Source: Apium graveolens (lineage: Eukaryota > Streptophyta > Magnoliopsida > Apiales > Apiaceae). From it: DNA of 64,000 nt. The DNA is taken from assembly GCF_009905375.1 (NCBI RefSeq), contig NC_133647.1, positions 173,768,790 through 173,832,789 on the forward strand, written 5' to 3'. The translations under genes and the position numbers were made by a program. The notes beneath the pieces were generated by a model. It searched no databases. It worked only from the letters and a program-made list of their open reading frames with translations, and had not been told where the DNA came from. Shown piece after piece: positions 11,901 through 22,866 of the stretch; the first letter of the stretch is position 1; each line of letters begins with the position of its first letter.

Positions 11901-12507
11901 CCGGTGAGGAATTCATCCATCTACAGTAGAAAAGGTTACTTATTGGTATCTTTGCCTGATCAGCAAGATATCTGGTTTATGCCAAAATTCTTTTCCTTTC
12001 CAAAATTCATTGGATATTATAACTCTGTTCATACTTTACATGACAGAGATTTTCAGGAAATGTATGAGATATATATATATATATATATCAGGACTTAATG
12101 AAGTATCTCGTAACTTCATTATTTATAATGATATTTCAAAGATTGAATCTATTCAAGTCTTATCTTGTAGTCTCATCTGGGTGATGAACTTTGAAACTGA
12201 TTATAACTTGAACGGTGGTAGTTCAAGTAGTATTTGGATATAAAGTATATTGGAGTATCTTGTAACTTCTTTTTTTTAAACTTATATCTAGTAAATGATT
12301 ATCTTATGCATGACAAAGATTTTCAGAAAAACGTTGAGACAAGGTTAGATATATGAGATCACCTTGCAACGGTATTTTTATACAGTTATACACTGGAACT
12401 CTGTGTGTATTATGCATGGAAAAAGGACTTCCAATATTTTGAAAAGTATATATGTATATATATATACTAAATATTTTGCGACTTCATCGCATTAAGATAT
12501 CAACTTG
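8945..12507 (+). repeat. 3' LTR of gypsy A, truncated at right
   Basis: It begins TGTAATAACC at 8945. From 9627 on it repeats window positions 1-2894 with about 1% difference. At 12507, after AAGATATCAACTTG, homology stops abruptly and Tat-element sequence begins, so about 540 bases of the LTR end are lost. A CT-rich leader-like stretch near 9580-9615 (CTCTCTTCTTCTTCTTC) is typical of the transcribed part of such LTRs. The 54-55 bp array recurs at about 11105-11320. Confidence 0.9.
11105..11320 (+). repeat. 54-55 bp tandem repeat, second LTR copy
   Basis: Same four-unit array as at 1481-1690, with the CATTCG/CATTTG core at about 11115, 11169, 11224 and 11279. Confidence 0.85.
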
Positions 12508-12905
12508 AGGTATGGTATCTTCCTGCCCCCGACTTCTTGGTTGGGTATGGTACATTCCACCATGAAGTCAGCTAATGCCTGGGCCTTTATTGCCGTTCGT
12601 AGATTATACTTGATGTCGAATTCTCCCAGCTCTATTGCCCACTTGATCAACCTCCCACTAGCCTTGGGACTATGAATGATATTTCTCAGGGGCTGATTTT
12701 TTAGCACCTCAATTTGATGAGCCTGAAAGTAAGGACGTAACTTTCTTGAAGCCATTACCAAGGCTAGAGCAAATTTCTCAATAGTTGAATAATTTAACAC
12801 AGCACCATTCAGAATTTTCCAGACATAGTATACGGGTTTCTGGATTTTCAGTTCCTCCTTAACCAACACAGCGCTCAAAGCACTCTCTGAAACGGCCAAG
12901 TACAA
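12508..12905 (-). pseudogene. RNase H domain, partial, of the Tat element
   Basis: The frame starts LAVSESALSAVLVKEE, continues KPVYYVWKILNGAVLNYS and LALVMASRKLRPYFQAH, and ends GEFDIKYN ... AQALADFMVECT near the junction. These are the RNase H motifs of Tat elements, which degrade the RNA strand during reverse transcription. A single TAA (12906-12908) separates it from RT in the same frame, so it was once one polyprotein. Coding ends at the 12507/12508 junction; the few codons beyond are LTR A sequence. Confidence 0.85.
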
Positions 12906-12908
12906 GTA

Positions 12909-13742
12909 TTAAACTTCATTCAAAGCTTGTTTAGCCAACAACGGGGTCTGGGCCATATATTGCTTTAACTCCTCGAATACCTTCTGGTTTACCTCACTCC
13001 ATACAAAGTCCTTAATGTTCTTTAGTGACTTGAAGAATGACAAGCACTTGTCTCCAGACCTGGAGATGAATCGTCCCAGTGCAGCAACCCTTCCTGTGAG
13101 CTTCTGAACATCCTTGACAGTTTTTGGTGGTTCCATGTCCAGAATTGCCTTTATTTTATCGGGGTTAGCCTCGATCCCTCTCTCGGAGACCATCAATCCC
13201 AAAAATTTTCCAAATCCTACTCCGAAAGCACACTTTGTAGGATTTAACATCATCTTGTGGTACCTCAGGATCTCAAAAGCTTCCCTCAAATGGGTTATAT
13301 GATCAGTCTTTGTTAGACTCTTGACTAACATGTCATCGACATAGACTTCCATAGTCTTGCCAATAAGATCCTTAAAAATTTTATTTACCAATCTTTGATA
13401 GGTGGCTCCTGCATTCTTAAGACCAAATGCCATAACAAGATAACAATAAACACCAAAGTCAGTGATGAATGATACCTTTGGAATGCCATCCTTGTGCATC
13501 TTAATCTGATTGTATCCACTAAATCCATCCATGAAGCTCGACATTTCATGCCCAGCAGTGGCGTCTATCAAAGTATCGATCCTTGGTAACGGGAAACAGT
13601 CCTTAGGACATGCATCATTTAGATCAGTGAAGTCCACACACATCTTCCATTTTCCATTGGCCTTCTTCACCATTACAGGGTTTGCTAACCATTCTGGAAA
13701 TTGAATCTCCTCAATAAAACCAACCTCTAAGAGCTTCTCCAC
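12909..13742 (-). pseudogene. Reverse transcriptase of the Tat element
   Basis: About 278 codons stay open. In order the frame shows the fingers/palm start (VGFIEEIQFPEWLANPVMVKK), WKMCVDFTDLNDACPKD, FPLPRIDTLID, MDGFSGYNQI, MAFGLKNAGATYQR, the catalytic box VYVDDMLVK, then KCAFGV, FLGLMVSERGIE and the RNase H connection (VKDVQKLTGRVAALGRFIS). All key RT motifs including YVDD are present. The product would copy element RNA into cDNA in cytoplasmic particles. The stop after it and the missing integrase make the element non-functional. Confidence 0.9.
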
Positions 13743-13790
13743 TTCCTGTTTTATAGCTTCTTGCCTTTTTGGGGCAAAACTTCTTTTCTT

Positions 13791-14760
13791 TTATTTCACT
13801 ATCTTCTGATTTGGGTCCACATTCAGCTTGTGAGTAATCAGTTCCGGGTCTATGCCTGGCATATCAGCTGCTGACCATGCAAATATGTCACTATTTTCTT
13901 GCAAAAATTTCACCAACTTCCCTCTAAGGGGCTCCTCGAGCGTTGCTCCAATAAAAGTCACCTTCCCAGGATCTTCGGGGGCTAAAGGAATTGAAACCAA
14001 GTCTTCTGCTGGCTTTCCTCTTTTCTCATCATTCTCTCGGATATCCAGATCTTCAATAGGAAGAACCTGCCCCCAACTCCATCTGCCCTCAAAGAAACCA
14101 CATAACAGCTTCTAGCCGTTTTCTGGTCTCCTCTCTCTTTTCCGATCCCATCCTGGTTAGGAAACTTCATAACTAAATGGTAGGAAGAAGGGACTGCCTT
14201 GAAGGCGCGTATCCCTGTTCTTCCCATGATAGCGTTGTAAGTCGAACTGGCCTTCACCACCACGAAGTCCAATATCTGAGTTGCTTGCCTTGGTTCTTGT
14301 CCTATGGTTGTTGGCAACATGATTATCCCTTCTACGGGGCACTCCACTCCCGCAAACCCATATATTGGCATGTCGGTTGGGGTCAATTGGGAGTCATTAT
14401 ATCCCATCCTCAAAAAGGTGTCATGGAGCAAGATATCCACTGAAGCACCATTATCCACAAGGACCCTTCTTATTGGGCTGTTCCCTATTATCGGGGTTAT
14501 AACCAACGGGTCGTCATGGGGAAATTTCACACCCTCCAGATCAAAATCATCAAAAGACATTGTTACTCCTGTCCTGCCCCTCTTCGGGGCTTCCCCAACA
14601 ATATGCATAACTTCTCGGGCATACGCTTTCCTGGAGTTCTTGGATAACCCAACAGCAGTTGGTCCTCCAAAGATTGTGTTTATCACAGGCCCTCGGAGTC
14701 GTGGTCCTCCGAAGATTGTATTTATCACCGGTCCCCTAGGCTGGGGATTCCGTCCCTGAT
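13791..14760 (-). pseudogene. Aspartic protease region of the Tat element
   Basis: The main frame (14728-13982) contains GVTMSFDDFDLEGVKFPHDD and IRRVLVDNGASVDILL, with the active-site motif DNGA (a common Tat variant of DSGA). It continues YGFAGVECPVEGIIMLPTTIG and YNAIMGRTGIRAF, the typical ending of plant retropepsins. The protease would cleave the Gag-Pol polyprotein. The frame then shifts near 13990; the downstream frame (14000-13791, IPLAPEDPGKVTFIGATL) links to RT but is closed by a stop at 13791-13793. A short duplication, VINTIFGGP repeated twice, lies near 14690-14728. Confidence 0.85.
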
Positions 14761-14791
14761 CATCTTGGTCCCTCCTACGATCTTCAAAGTT

Positions 14792-16460
14792 CTATCTTCC
14801 ATTGTTATTCCTATCTCCTCCATCTCCAGTGTATTTGTTCAATCTTCCTTTTTGAATGAGGAACTCAATTTCATCTTTCAGTTGTCTACACTCATCGGTG
14901 TCATGACCGAAATCTTTGTGAAATCTACAATACTTGCTCTTATCTAGCTTGGCAGGATCAGCCTTCAAGGGCTTTGGCCAACGAATATCTTGATCTTTCT
15001 CAATTTCCATCAAGTTCTGGCTTCTAGGAGCATTCATCTTAGCGTATTCAGTGAACTTTTGCCCAGGTCCTCCCTTCTTGGGGGCTGAATCAGGGTTTTG
15101 CTCGATTCTAGGATACTTGTCCTTAGCGATATACTCCAGATCAGTTTTCCGCTTCTTGCCTCTAGTGGGCTCATTATTCACTACGGTCTTCCTCATGCTC
15201 TCTTCCACCTTGATGTACTTCCCTGCCCTATCCTGGAGCTGCAACATGCTTTCAGGGGGCGTTTGGCTAAGGACATCTTGAAAAACTCATCCCTAGTTCC
15301 TTGTTGCAGTGCTATCATGGCTACCTTATCATCAAGGTCTGGGACTTTTAAAGCCTCCTTTGTGAAACAATTCAGGTAGTCTCTTAAGGATTCCTTTATT
15401 CCATGCACAATGCTCATGTGGGATGCTGAACTTTTCTCATGCACTCTCCCACTGATAAACTGTTTAATGAAAGCCTGACTTAATTCTCTGAATGACCCAA
15501 TAGAGTTTGGGGGCAAACGACTATACCACCTTTGAGCCATACCCGACAGGGTTTGAGGAAAGGCCCGACACTTAATAGCATCATTCACAGGCTGCAACAG
15601 CAGTGTATTAGAGAATGTCCTAACATGATTAGTGAGATCTCCCGTGCCATCATAAGCTTTGATAGTTGGCATCTTAAACTTCCTTGAGATATGGGCATTC
15701 ATTATTTCTTCAGTGACGGGCGGAGTAGGATCATCAGGATCTCCAAAGGGAAGAAGATTGCTTGGATCAGCCCTTGGGACAATAACCCTTCTCTGTACTG
15801 GACCATCCAGGTCTATGATAGGAGGAGGATTTCTCCCCCTAGGAGGTAATGGGGGTCTGGTGGACTGATGCGCCTCCAAGTCGCGCCTCAACCTTTGAAT
15901 CTCAGCTTCGTGAGCCCTGATCCTTTCCTGTACTTCTTGGGGATTCGTCCCTTGGGTGCTCTTAGGATGTTGGCTACCATCAGCCATCGGCTCTTTGCCA
16001 GCACGTCTCCTTCTTGGGGCTACTTCATCATCCGAAGATTCGGAGTCTCTTTCAGTATAAGGACCAGAAAATTCCCGATCCTCAGGGATAGGAGCCAAAT
16101 CTCATATGTAGGGGGAGATCACCCCCGTGCTTCACTCCGTCTAGCATGTCCACTTCCTCCAACCTCGGGGTAAAGGGGCATCCCATAAGGGGGGTTAGTA
16201 GTCACAACAGTTGAATATTCGTACCCGATGGGTCGAGAATTCACATGTGCATGTAGTTGTTGAACTTGGGGATTCGTACCTTGAGTAGCCGAGGGAATCG
16301 TCCCTTGTGGCTGAGGTTCAGTTGCCCCTATCTGGGCTTCTAATTGCGTGGTTGCATAGGTTGAATGAGGAGGTACCTCCATAGTTGACGAAATCACTTG
16401 GGTTGTCCCCGTTAGTGTTCCTCCTTCAAGGGCTCTAACTGTTCTCCGTGTTTTCGCCAT
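14792..16460 (-). pseudogene. Gag of the Tat element, with frameshifts
   Basis: A true ATG at 16460 (ATGGCGAAAACACGG), shortly after the primer site, opens MAKTRRTVRALEGG. A frame change near 16100 moves into PEDREFSGPYTERDSESSDDE. That frame holds the capsid domain: FKMPTIKAYDGTGD, AQRWYSRLPPNSI, FRELSQAFIKQF, ESLRDYLNCFTKEAL. A further frame change near 15200-15250 leads to the nucleocapsid end with an HKDFGHDTDEC zinc-knuckle-like motif and DEIEFLIQKGRL. Gag packages the element RNA in virus-like particles. Two frameshifts suggest a dead copy, though decay is light. Confidence 0.85.
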
Positions 16461-16473
16461 GGTTGTTGTTGTG

Positions 16474-16493
16474 CGTTCCCACAGACGGTGCCA
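16474..16493 (-). other. Primer binding site of the Tat element
   Basis: On the minus strand the sequence is TGGCACCGTCTGTGGGAACG, two bases inside the LTR end. This TGGCxCCGTCTGTGGGAA form is common in Tat-type elements. I do not assign the priming tRNA with confidence. Confidence 0.7.
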
Positions 16494-16495
16494 AA

Positions 16496-17077
16496 TGTTA
16501 TGGATAAAAAACTAAGGTTATTATTTGCTGTATTTATTACTAAGGTTCGGGAGCTCAAGGACTTTAATGGCTGCTCTCGTGTTTCGTAGCTTAACTCTGC
16601 CTTTATGAGATGCCTACTTATCTCTGTGAATTAGAGAATGAAGCCAAAAAATGTAGTTCTGATTTGTGGGGTGAGGCCCCTTATATAGATGCTGGTGGTC
16701 CTTGAATTGGACTTGGTATAGGAGACTTGGTAGCCAAGTCTCAGAATTAGAATGGACTTTGGAGTCCTAAATAGTAGGAAACTGATTCCTTATCCTTCTA
16801 GGTCCCTTAGAGGCTAATCTGCAAGGATTTATGTCCTTATTGGGACTCTTCTCAATAGCTGATTTTTTCCTTATTAATTAATTACAAAATTATTTAATAT
16901 TCAGGGTTTTTGGGCCTTCTTTGTTCCATCAGGCCTGATCTGGTCCATCAGGCCTGATCAATGTGTTAACCTTTTTGGTCTGAATTTCATACATCTTCTT
17001 ATTGGGCCAAGCAGCCCAAATCATGTATAATTAATGTAATATTTAATTACACAATCAGGATTTATATATCCCTATCA
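16496..17077 (-). repeat. 5' LTR of the Tat element
   Basis: On the plus strand it runs from TGTTATGGAT to CCCTATCA, about 582 bp with TG...CA ends in either orientation. It sits directly upstream (minus sense) of the primer site. Beyond 17077 the DNA switches to copia-1 LTR sequence (AGATCTGTGTTC). The partner LTR is not in the window. Confidence 0.85.
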
Positions 17078-17233
17078 AGATCTGTGTTCTTTATTTTTCT
17101 GCAAGTTTAAATTCTGCATGAACACATTTCACTACAAGAATTAATTTACTTTGTTCAACCATAAATATTCAAGAAAAGCTAAAAAATAGTAAAACACATT
17201 CACCCCCCCTTATGTGTTATTCATTTCCTAAAA
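17078..17233 (+). repeat. 5' LTR remnant of copia-1 (last ~155 bp)
   Basis: The sequence AGATCTGTGTTC...TTCACCCCCCC...TTCATTTCC ends just before the primer site. Its start (GATCTGTGTT) overlaps the end of the LTR piece at 41014-41025, which shows that the two are parts of the same LTR family. Confidence 0.8.
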
Positions 17234-17235
17234 AG

Positions 17236-17247
17236 TGGTATTAGAGC
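17236..17247 (+). other. Primer binding site of copia-1
   Basis: TGGTATTAGAGC differs by one base from the initiator-Met complement TGGTATCAGAGC, so it is a mutated Met primer site. Confidence 0.85.
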
Positions 17248-17284
17248 AAAATATGAAAGTAAACAGATTTAAGATCTTGAAAGA

Positions 17285-19646
17285 ATGAATACACAGAAAA
17301 TCAGTAGCATCCAAATTCCTACCTTTGACAAAGCTAACTACACTCTTTGGAAAAAGAAAATGATGATGTTCATCAACATGGCCAATCCACTGTATATTCA
17401 GATCCTCAAGGATGGACCCTTCATCCCTACAGTTAGAATTGAGGAATCTACAGATGGAGACAGGATTATCCCAGCTCTTTATGCTCCAAAAGATCCTGCT
17501 GAGTATACTGATCCTGAAAAAGAGAAAGTTTCCCTGGATAGCAGTTTACAATTAATGTTAATTGAGTCACTTGACAATGTAATGTATAACAACATTGTCA
17601 ACTGTGACACTGCCAAGCAAATATGGGAAAAGATTGAGATACTCTATGAGGGAACTGAGGAAGTTAGATCTAATCAAAGAAGGATACTGATTTCATAGTA
17701 TGAAGGTTTCATGGCTAAGCCAAAGGAAAACATTACTGATATGTTTGAAAGATTCAATTAGCTGATAAATGACTTGCAACTTCATGAAAAATACTATGAA
17801 GCTGAAGAAGTGAATCTAAAGTTCTTGCTTACTCTTTCTGATCATTTAGAACAGAAAATCTCAGCAATCAAGGAAGGGAGAGACTTAAGCAGAATAACAC
17901 TGGAAGTTCTATATAGAATTCTCAAAACATATGAACTAGAGATGATTCAAAGACAATCATTGAGATCAGGTCAAGGACATGTTATGGATGGCTCAAGTGC
18001 TTTAATTGTAAATGAAGGTCAAATATCCAATGATAAACCAATATCTCAAACTCCAGTTTCCTCAACAAGTGAGCAAAGAACAAATGATTCACAGGAACAA
18101 GTCATTCTGGAACTGGAAAAAGATGAGTTCTATACTCTTGAAGAACTGGATGAGCTAGATCAGTCAATGGCCTATTTGTCTTGGGAAATTCTCTAATATT
18201 AAATAAAGAAGCCAAGATACCTCAAGAATAAATAACAGTATTTCAACAAAGACAGCAGTTAGAAGGAAAAAGGAAAGTACAATTCTGATAGCAAGAATGG
18301 CTACAAAACTGGATCTGTTGACAGATCTAAGATTAGGTGCTTCAATTGTGATGAACTGGGCCACTTTACTACATAATGCAGGAAATCCAAGAAGGCAACA
18401 AAAGATAAGGCTTATCTTGAACTTGAAGCAATGTACGAAGCTCTTCTGAAGAAATAACAAAGCAAAGCTTATATTGCAGAAGGTAAAAGTTGGGATGACT
18501 ATGAAATTGATGAAGATGAAGAACTTGGAAACTATGCACTCATGACCTTGGAGCAAGGAGAATCATCCTCATCTAAATCACAGGTACCAACTCTTACCAC
18601 CACTGATTTAAATGTGAATCAATATAAGGAAACTGTTGAGAAGATGAGCACAGAAATATTTCACATCTACACAAGCATGGTTGCTGCTAATGAAGAAGTT
18701 AGCAGATTAACAAAGTTGAATGAGAAGCTTGAGAATGAAAAAAAAGGAACTAAATTGTTGATAATGGAGGTTGAAGCTTTGAAACAAGAAAATGGTTATC
18801 TGAAGAACAAGCTCAAGTGTGCTAAGGGAAAAACTGGAAAAAAATGAAGTAAAGTTGAAGTCTTTCAATAATGTTTCTGAATTGGTTGGTCAGTACCATG
18901 AGAAAATCAAATCATGTGCAAACATTGCTATTGGTCTTGATTATGATGCTTTGAATAGCAAAAAGAAGAACATAAGGGACAAATAGAAAGCAACAGAGAA
19001 TGAAAATGTTCCAGCAATACTGAAAAAGGTTGGGTCACCTATGTTCAAGGCTTGTGAAGTAGACTTCAGTGAAGAAGAATTGATTACCAAGCAAGAAATT
19101 ACAGATGAGGATAATGAAAAGAAAAATACAAACTCAACTCAATCTTCTATGGCTGAAAAAAATTTCATGGACAATCAAAGCACCAAGACTCCTGTCAAAG
19201 GAATAAAGATTGAAGATGCAAGAAAGAAGAAGAAAAATAGAAATGGGAAAATAGGGACAAACAAAATCAATGATCTAGCTTATGTTGCAGATGCTCCTGG
19301 AAATAAGTGTGAAAAATGTGGCTCTACAAATCATCTAACTCACCTTTGTAAAAAGGTTGTTAGCAAGCCAACGGAAGGAGCTTGCAAATATAATGAAGCA
19401 GATTTAAATGATCCCTACTCATTCTGTGATAAGTTTGACTGCATCCCTTGCAACTTGAAAGTGATGAAGAGTTGTCACAAACTGAGAGTAGACCTTAAAG
19501 AAACAAAAATTGAGTCAACGTCAGAAAGGGAAAATGCACAACAATCATTAAACTCTATTTTATCTGAAACAACTCACTCTACTTCTGCTAAATCAGTTAA
19601 CAAGAAGAAAGTACCCAACACTGCTTGGGTCACTAAACATACCTGA
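17285..19646 (+). pseudogene. Gag of copia-1
   Basis: A true ATG opens MNTQKISSIQIPTFDKANY followed by LWKKKMMMFI, the UBN2-type copia gag start. The frame runs 17285-18847 with stops at 17696, 17758 and 18194 and further closures up to 18541. At 18337 the first zinc knuckle reads CFNCDELGHFTT-stop-C, the last Cys lying after a nonsense codon. A lysine/glutamate-rich helical stretch (VSRLTKLNEKLENEKK) suggests a coiled coil. After a frame change, 19041-19646 has a second knuckle, CEKCGSTNHLTHLC. Gag would build the particle and bind RNA. About 790 codons is long for copia and fits Sireviruses. Confidence 0.85.
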
Positions 19647-19656
19647 ATCTCATTGT

Positions 19657-22600
19657 GTGCAGGGCAAAGTGAAGAAAGTCATATGGATCATTGACAGTGG
19701 ATGTTCCAGACATATGACAGGTGATAAGGCCCTGCTATCACAGTTTGAGGAGAAAGCTGGCCCCTTGGTGACCTTTGGAGACAACAACAAAGGATTCACA
19801 ATGGGATCTGGCAAGATTATTTCTGAAAATGTTGTCATTGATGATGTAGCACTAGTAGCTGGTCTTGAGGTGAATCTTTTCAGTGTTAGCCAATTTGCAG
19901 ACAGAGGCTTTAAAGTTTTATTCAACAAAGAAGAATGCACTTTTATCAGCAAGAGAACTGGTGAAATTGCTCTGAAAGGAGCAAGGTAAGGAAGCTTGTT
20001 TGTTGCAGACTTGGACTCAATAAATAAGGATGGTATTTGCTACTTCTACACCAAGGCATCAGAGGAACAAAGCAAGCTATGGCATAAGAAGCTGTCTCAC
20101 CTGAATTTCAAGGAAATTAACACCCTAGTCAAAAAGGAGTTAGTAAGAGACATGCCCAAACTGGAATTTTCTCAAGTTGAAGTTTGTGAAGCTTGTCAGA
20201 AAGGAAAAATGAAAAGATCTAGTCACAAGTCAAAAACTGTGAATTCTATAAGTGCACCCTTGCAACTCATTCACATGGACTTGTTTGGGCCAGTGAATGT
20301 CTTAACAATTTCAAGGAACAAATATGCACTTGTGATGGTGGATGATTTCTCAAGATACACCTGGGTAGAGTTAATGTACTCTAAATATGAAACTCCACAC
20401 ATCATAATTGAGCACATCAAGAAGATAGAAAAATAGGCCGAATATTACAATTGTGTGAAAAAATTGAGAAGTGACAATGGAACAGAATTCAGAAATGCTA
20501 CATTAAGTGAATTCTGCAAAGGCATTGTTCAAGAATTCTCAGCTTCCAGGACACCTCATCAAAATGGAGTAGTTGAGAGAAAGAATAGAACATTGGTTGA
20601 AGCTGCTAGGATAATGCTGCAAGATGCCAAGTTGCCAACAAGTTTTTGGGAAGAGGCTGTTAACACTGCATGTTATACTCAGAACATATATCTCATTAAC
20701 AAGGTACATGGAAAGTCACCCTACTCAATCATATCTAAGAGAAAGCCTACTGTAAAGCATCTTCATGTGTTTGGAAGCAAGTGTTACATTTTGAAAGACA
20801 ACTCTGAATATGTGGGAAAAGTTGACTCAAAGGGTTTTGAAGCAATTTTTCTGGGATATTCATCAGAAAGATCAACCTACAAAGTTTATGTGATTGATCA
20901 AAAGAAGATTATGGAGAGCACATATATGACTTTTGATGATGACAAATGTCCTGGCTTGAAATGCCTTGATGATAATGAAGCTGAAGCCATGGCATTTGAA
21001 AATCTCAACATTGATAGTGATTCTGATGGAGAAGATGAAGTTGATGCACAACAAACACTAAATGAAGAGACTACACAACAGGAAAATCATGAAAATGGAA
21101 ACTCATCTCAAACAACTGAATTTGAGAGCACAAACTCAGGGGAAGAAAGAGAAGAAGGATCTAGCTGTCATACCAACAATGAAGAAAATAATGAAGGCAC
21201 AAGTCAACAAACTCATACAAGGAAGTGGGATAGGAGTCACACTAGAGATGCAATTATTGGTGATCCTACTCCTGGTGTGAGGACTAGAAGTGCAACTGCT
21301 AATGAGTGCCTACATGCATGTTTTTTGTCTCAAGTAGAACCTAAGAAAATTGATGAAGCTTTTTTGGATCCTGACTGGATATCTTCCATGCAGGAAGAAC
21401 TGAATAAGTTTGAAAGAAGCAAAGTCTGGAAATTAGTTCCTGCACCAAAGAATAGAAGTATTATTGGAACAAAATGGGTGTTCAGGAATAAAATGGATGA
21501 AAATGGTATAATTACCAGAAATAAAGCAAGGTTGGTTGCAAAAGGCTACTCACAAGAAAAAGGAATTGAATATGATGAAACTTTTGCTCCAGTTGCAAGA
21601 CTTGAAGCCATAAGAATTTTCCTAGCATTTGTTGCACATTCTAACTTCACAGTATATCAAATGGATGTCAAAAGTGCCTTTCTGAATGGTGAGCTAGAAG
21701 AAGAAGTCTGTGTACAACAACCTCCTGGCTTTGAGGATCTAAAATTTCTAAATTTTGTGTACAAGTTACTCAAGGCTCTATATGGACTAAAACAGGCACC
21801 TAGAGCTTGGTATGACACACTATTAGATTTCCTACTGAAGCATGGTTTTACTAGAGAAACCATAGACAAGACTCTCTTCTACAAGAAACATGGTGAAGAT
21901 ATGATCCTAGTTCAGATTTATGTGGATGATATAATCTTTGGTTTTATAAATAAAAAGCTTTTCCAGACATTCTCCAAGCTTATGCAAAGTGAGTATGAAA
22001 TGAGTATGATGGGGAAATTGAGTTACTTCCTTGGACTTCACGTTAATCAAAGAAGTGATGGTATCTTCATCAGCCAAACTAAATGTGTCAAGGATCTATT
22101 GAAAAAGTTTGGAATGGTTGACTGTTCACCTGCATCTACACCTATGTCTACTGCAACAAAGTTGGATGAAGATAAGAAGGGCAAGAGTGTATATATTTTA
22201 AGCTATAGATGGATGATTGGATCATTGCTTTATTTAACAGCAAGTAAACCAGACATCAAGTTTGTAACATGTCTATGTGCAAGATTTTAAGCCAATCCAA
22301 AAGAATCACATTTGATGGATGTAAAAAGGATTTTCAGATACCTGAAGGAAACTCCAAACTTGGGATTATGGTATCCAAAGGGAACTGGTTTTGAAGCTGT
22401 TGGTTACACAGATGCAGATTTTGCTAGATGCAGGGTTGACAGAAAGAGTACCAGTGGAAGCTGTCAATTTCTTGGACAAAGACTTGTATCCTGGTATAGC
22501 AAGAAATAACAATCTGTATTAACTTCTACAGCTGAAGCTGAATACATAGCTGTAGGAAGTTGTTGTGCTCAAGTGCTTTAGATTAGAAATCAGTTAATGG

Positions 22601-22866
22601 ATTATGGCCTAGTGTTACACGAAATTCCTATTATGTGTGACAATACTAGTGCTATATCTATAGTAGCTAATCCGGTTAATCATTCCAGGACAAAGTACAT
22701 TGATGTTAGGTACCATTTTATTAGAGAACATGCAACAAATAGTACCATTGAGCTTATTTTTGTACCAATAGAAAAATAATTGGCTGACATTTTTACTAAA
22801 CCTTTGGATGAAGCAACTTTCACTAGACTTGTAGGTGAAATTGGACTGCTTAATCCTTCATCCTAA
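19657..22866 (+). pseudogene. Pol of copia-1: protease, integrase, RT, RNase H
   Basis: One frame with six stops (19987, 20434, 22288, 22507, about 22579, 22777). Order: protease DSGCSRHMTGD near 19690; GAG-pre-integrase LWHKKLSHLNF near 20077 and CEACQKGKMKRSSHK; integrase core [40 protein letters not shown] with the D,D,E residues; RT with [43 protein letters not shown] and catalytic YVDD at 21919-21930; RNase H with GYTDADFARCRVDRKST and TSTAEAEYIAVGSC. It ends LLNPSS-stop at 22866. Apart from the stops the frame never shifts, so decay is fairly recent. The acidic stretch at 20960-21200 joins integrase to RT. Confidence 0.92.

Larger units (their letters stand above)
1..12507 (+). mobile_element. 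Ty3/gypsy LTR retrotransposon A, chromovirus-like, decayed interior
   Basis: The element reads LTR (1-3430, left end outside the window), initiator-Met primer site, about 5.5 kb of interior, purine tract, LTR (8945-12507, right end missing). The two LTR copies align from position 1 with about 9627 onward and differ at roughly 1% of sites by hand count. The interior keeps recognisable but stop- and frameshift-ridden pieces of gag, RT, RNase H and integrase. Long LTRs (about 4.1 kb in full) and the Met primer site suggest a Tekay/Del-type chromovirus; that lineage call is inference. The element cannot encode its own proteins. Confidence 0.9.
12508..17077 (-). mobile_element. Truncated Tat-type Ty3/gypsy element (minus strand)
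   Basis: Reading leftward it has an LTR (17077-16496), a primer site, gag, protease, RT and the first part of RNase H, then stops at 12508 where LTR A begins. Integrase, any extra ORF and the 3' LTR are missing. The RT wording (DLNDACPKDCFPLPRID, YVDDMLVKS) is typical of the Tat/Athila branch. Few stops interrupt it, so it is younger than gypsy A's interior. Its right flank is copia-1 LTR sequence, so it inserted into the copia-1 5' LTR; the left flank arose by a later deletion or recombination. Confidence 0.9.

Noticed and set aside
13114..16173. Many plus-strand open frames across the Tat element
   Set aside because: They are antisense shadows of the gag-protease-RT frames on the minus strand, which carry the recognisable motifs.
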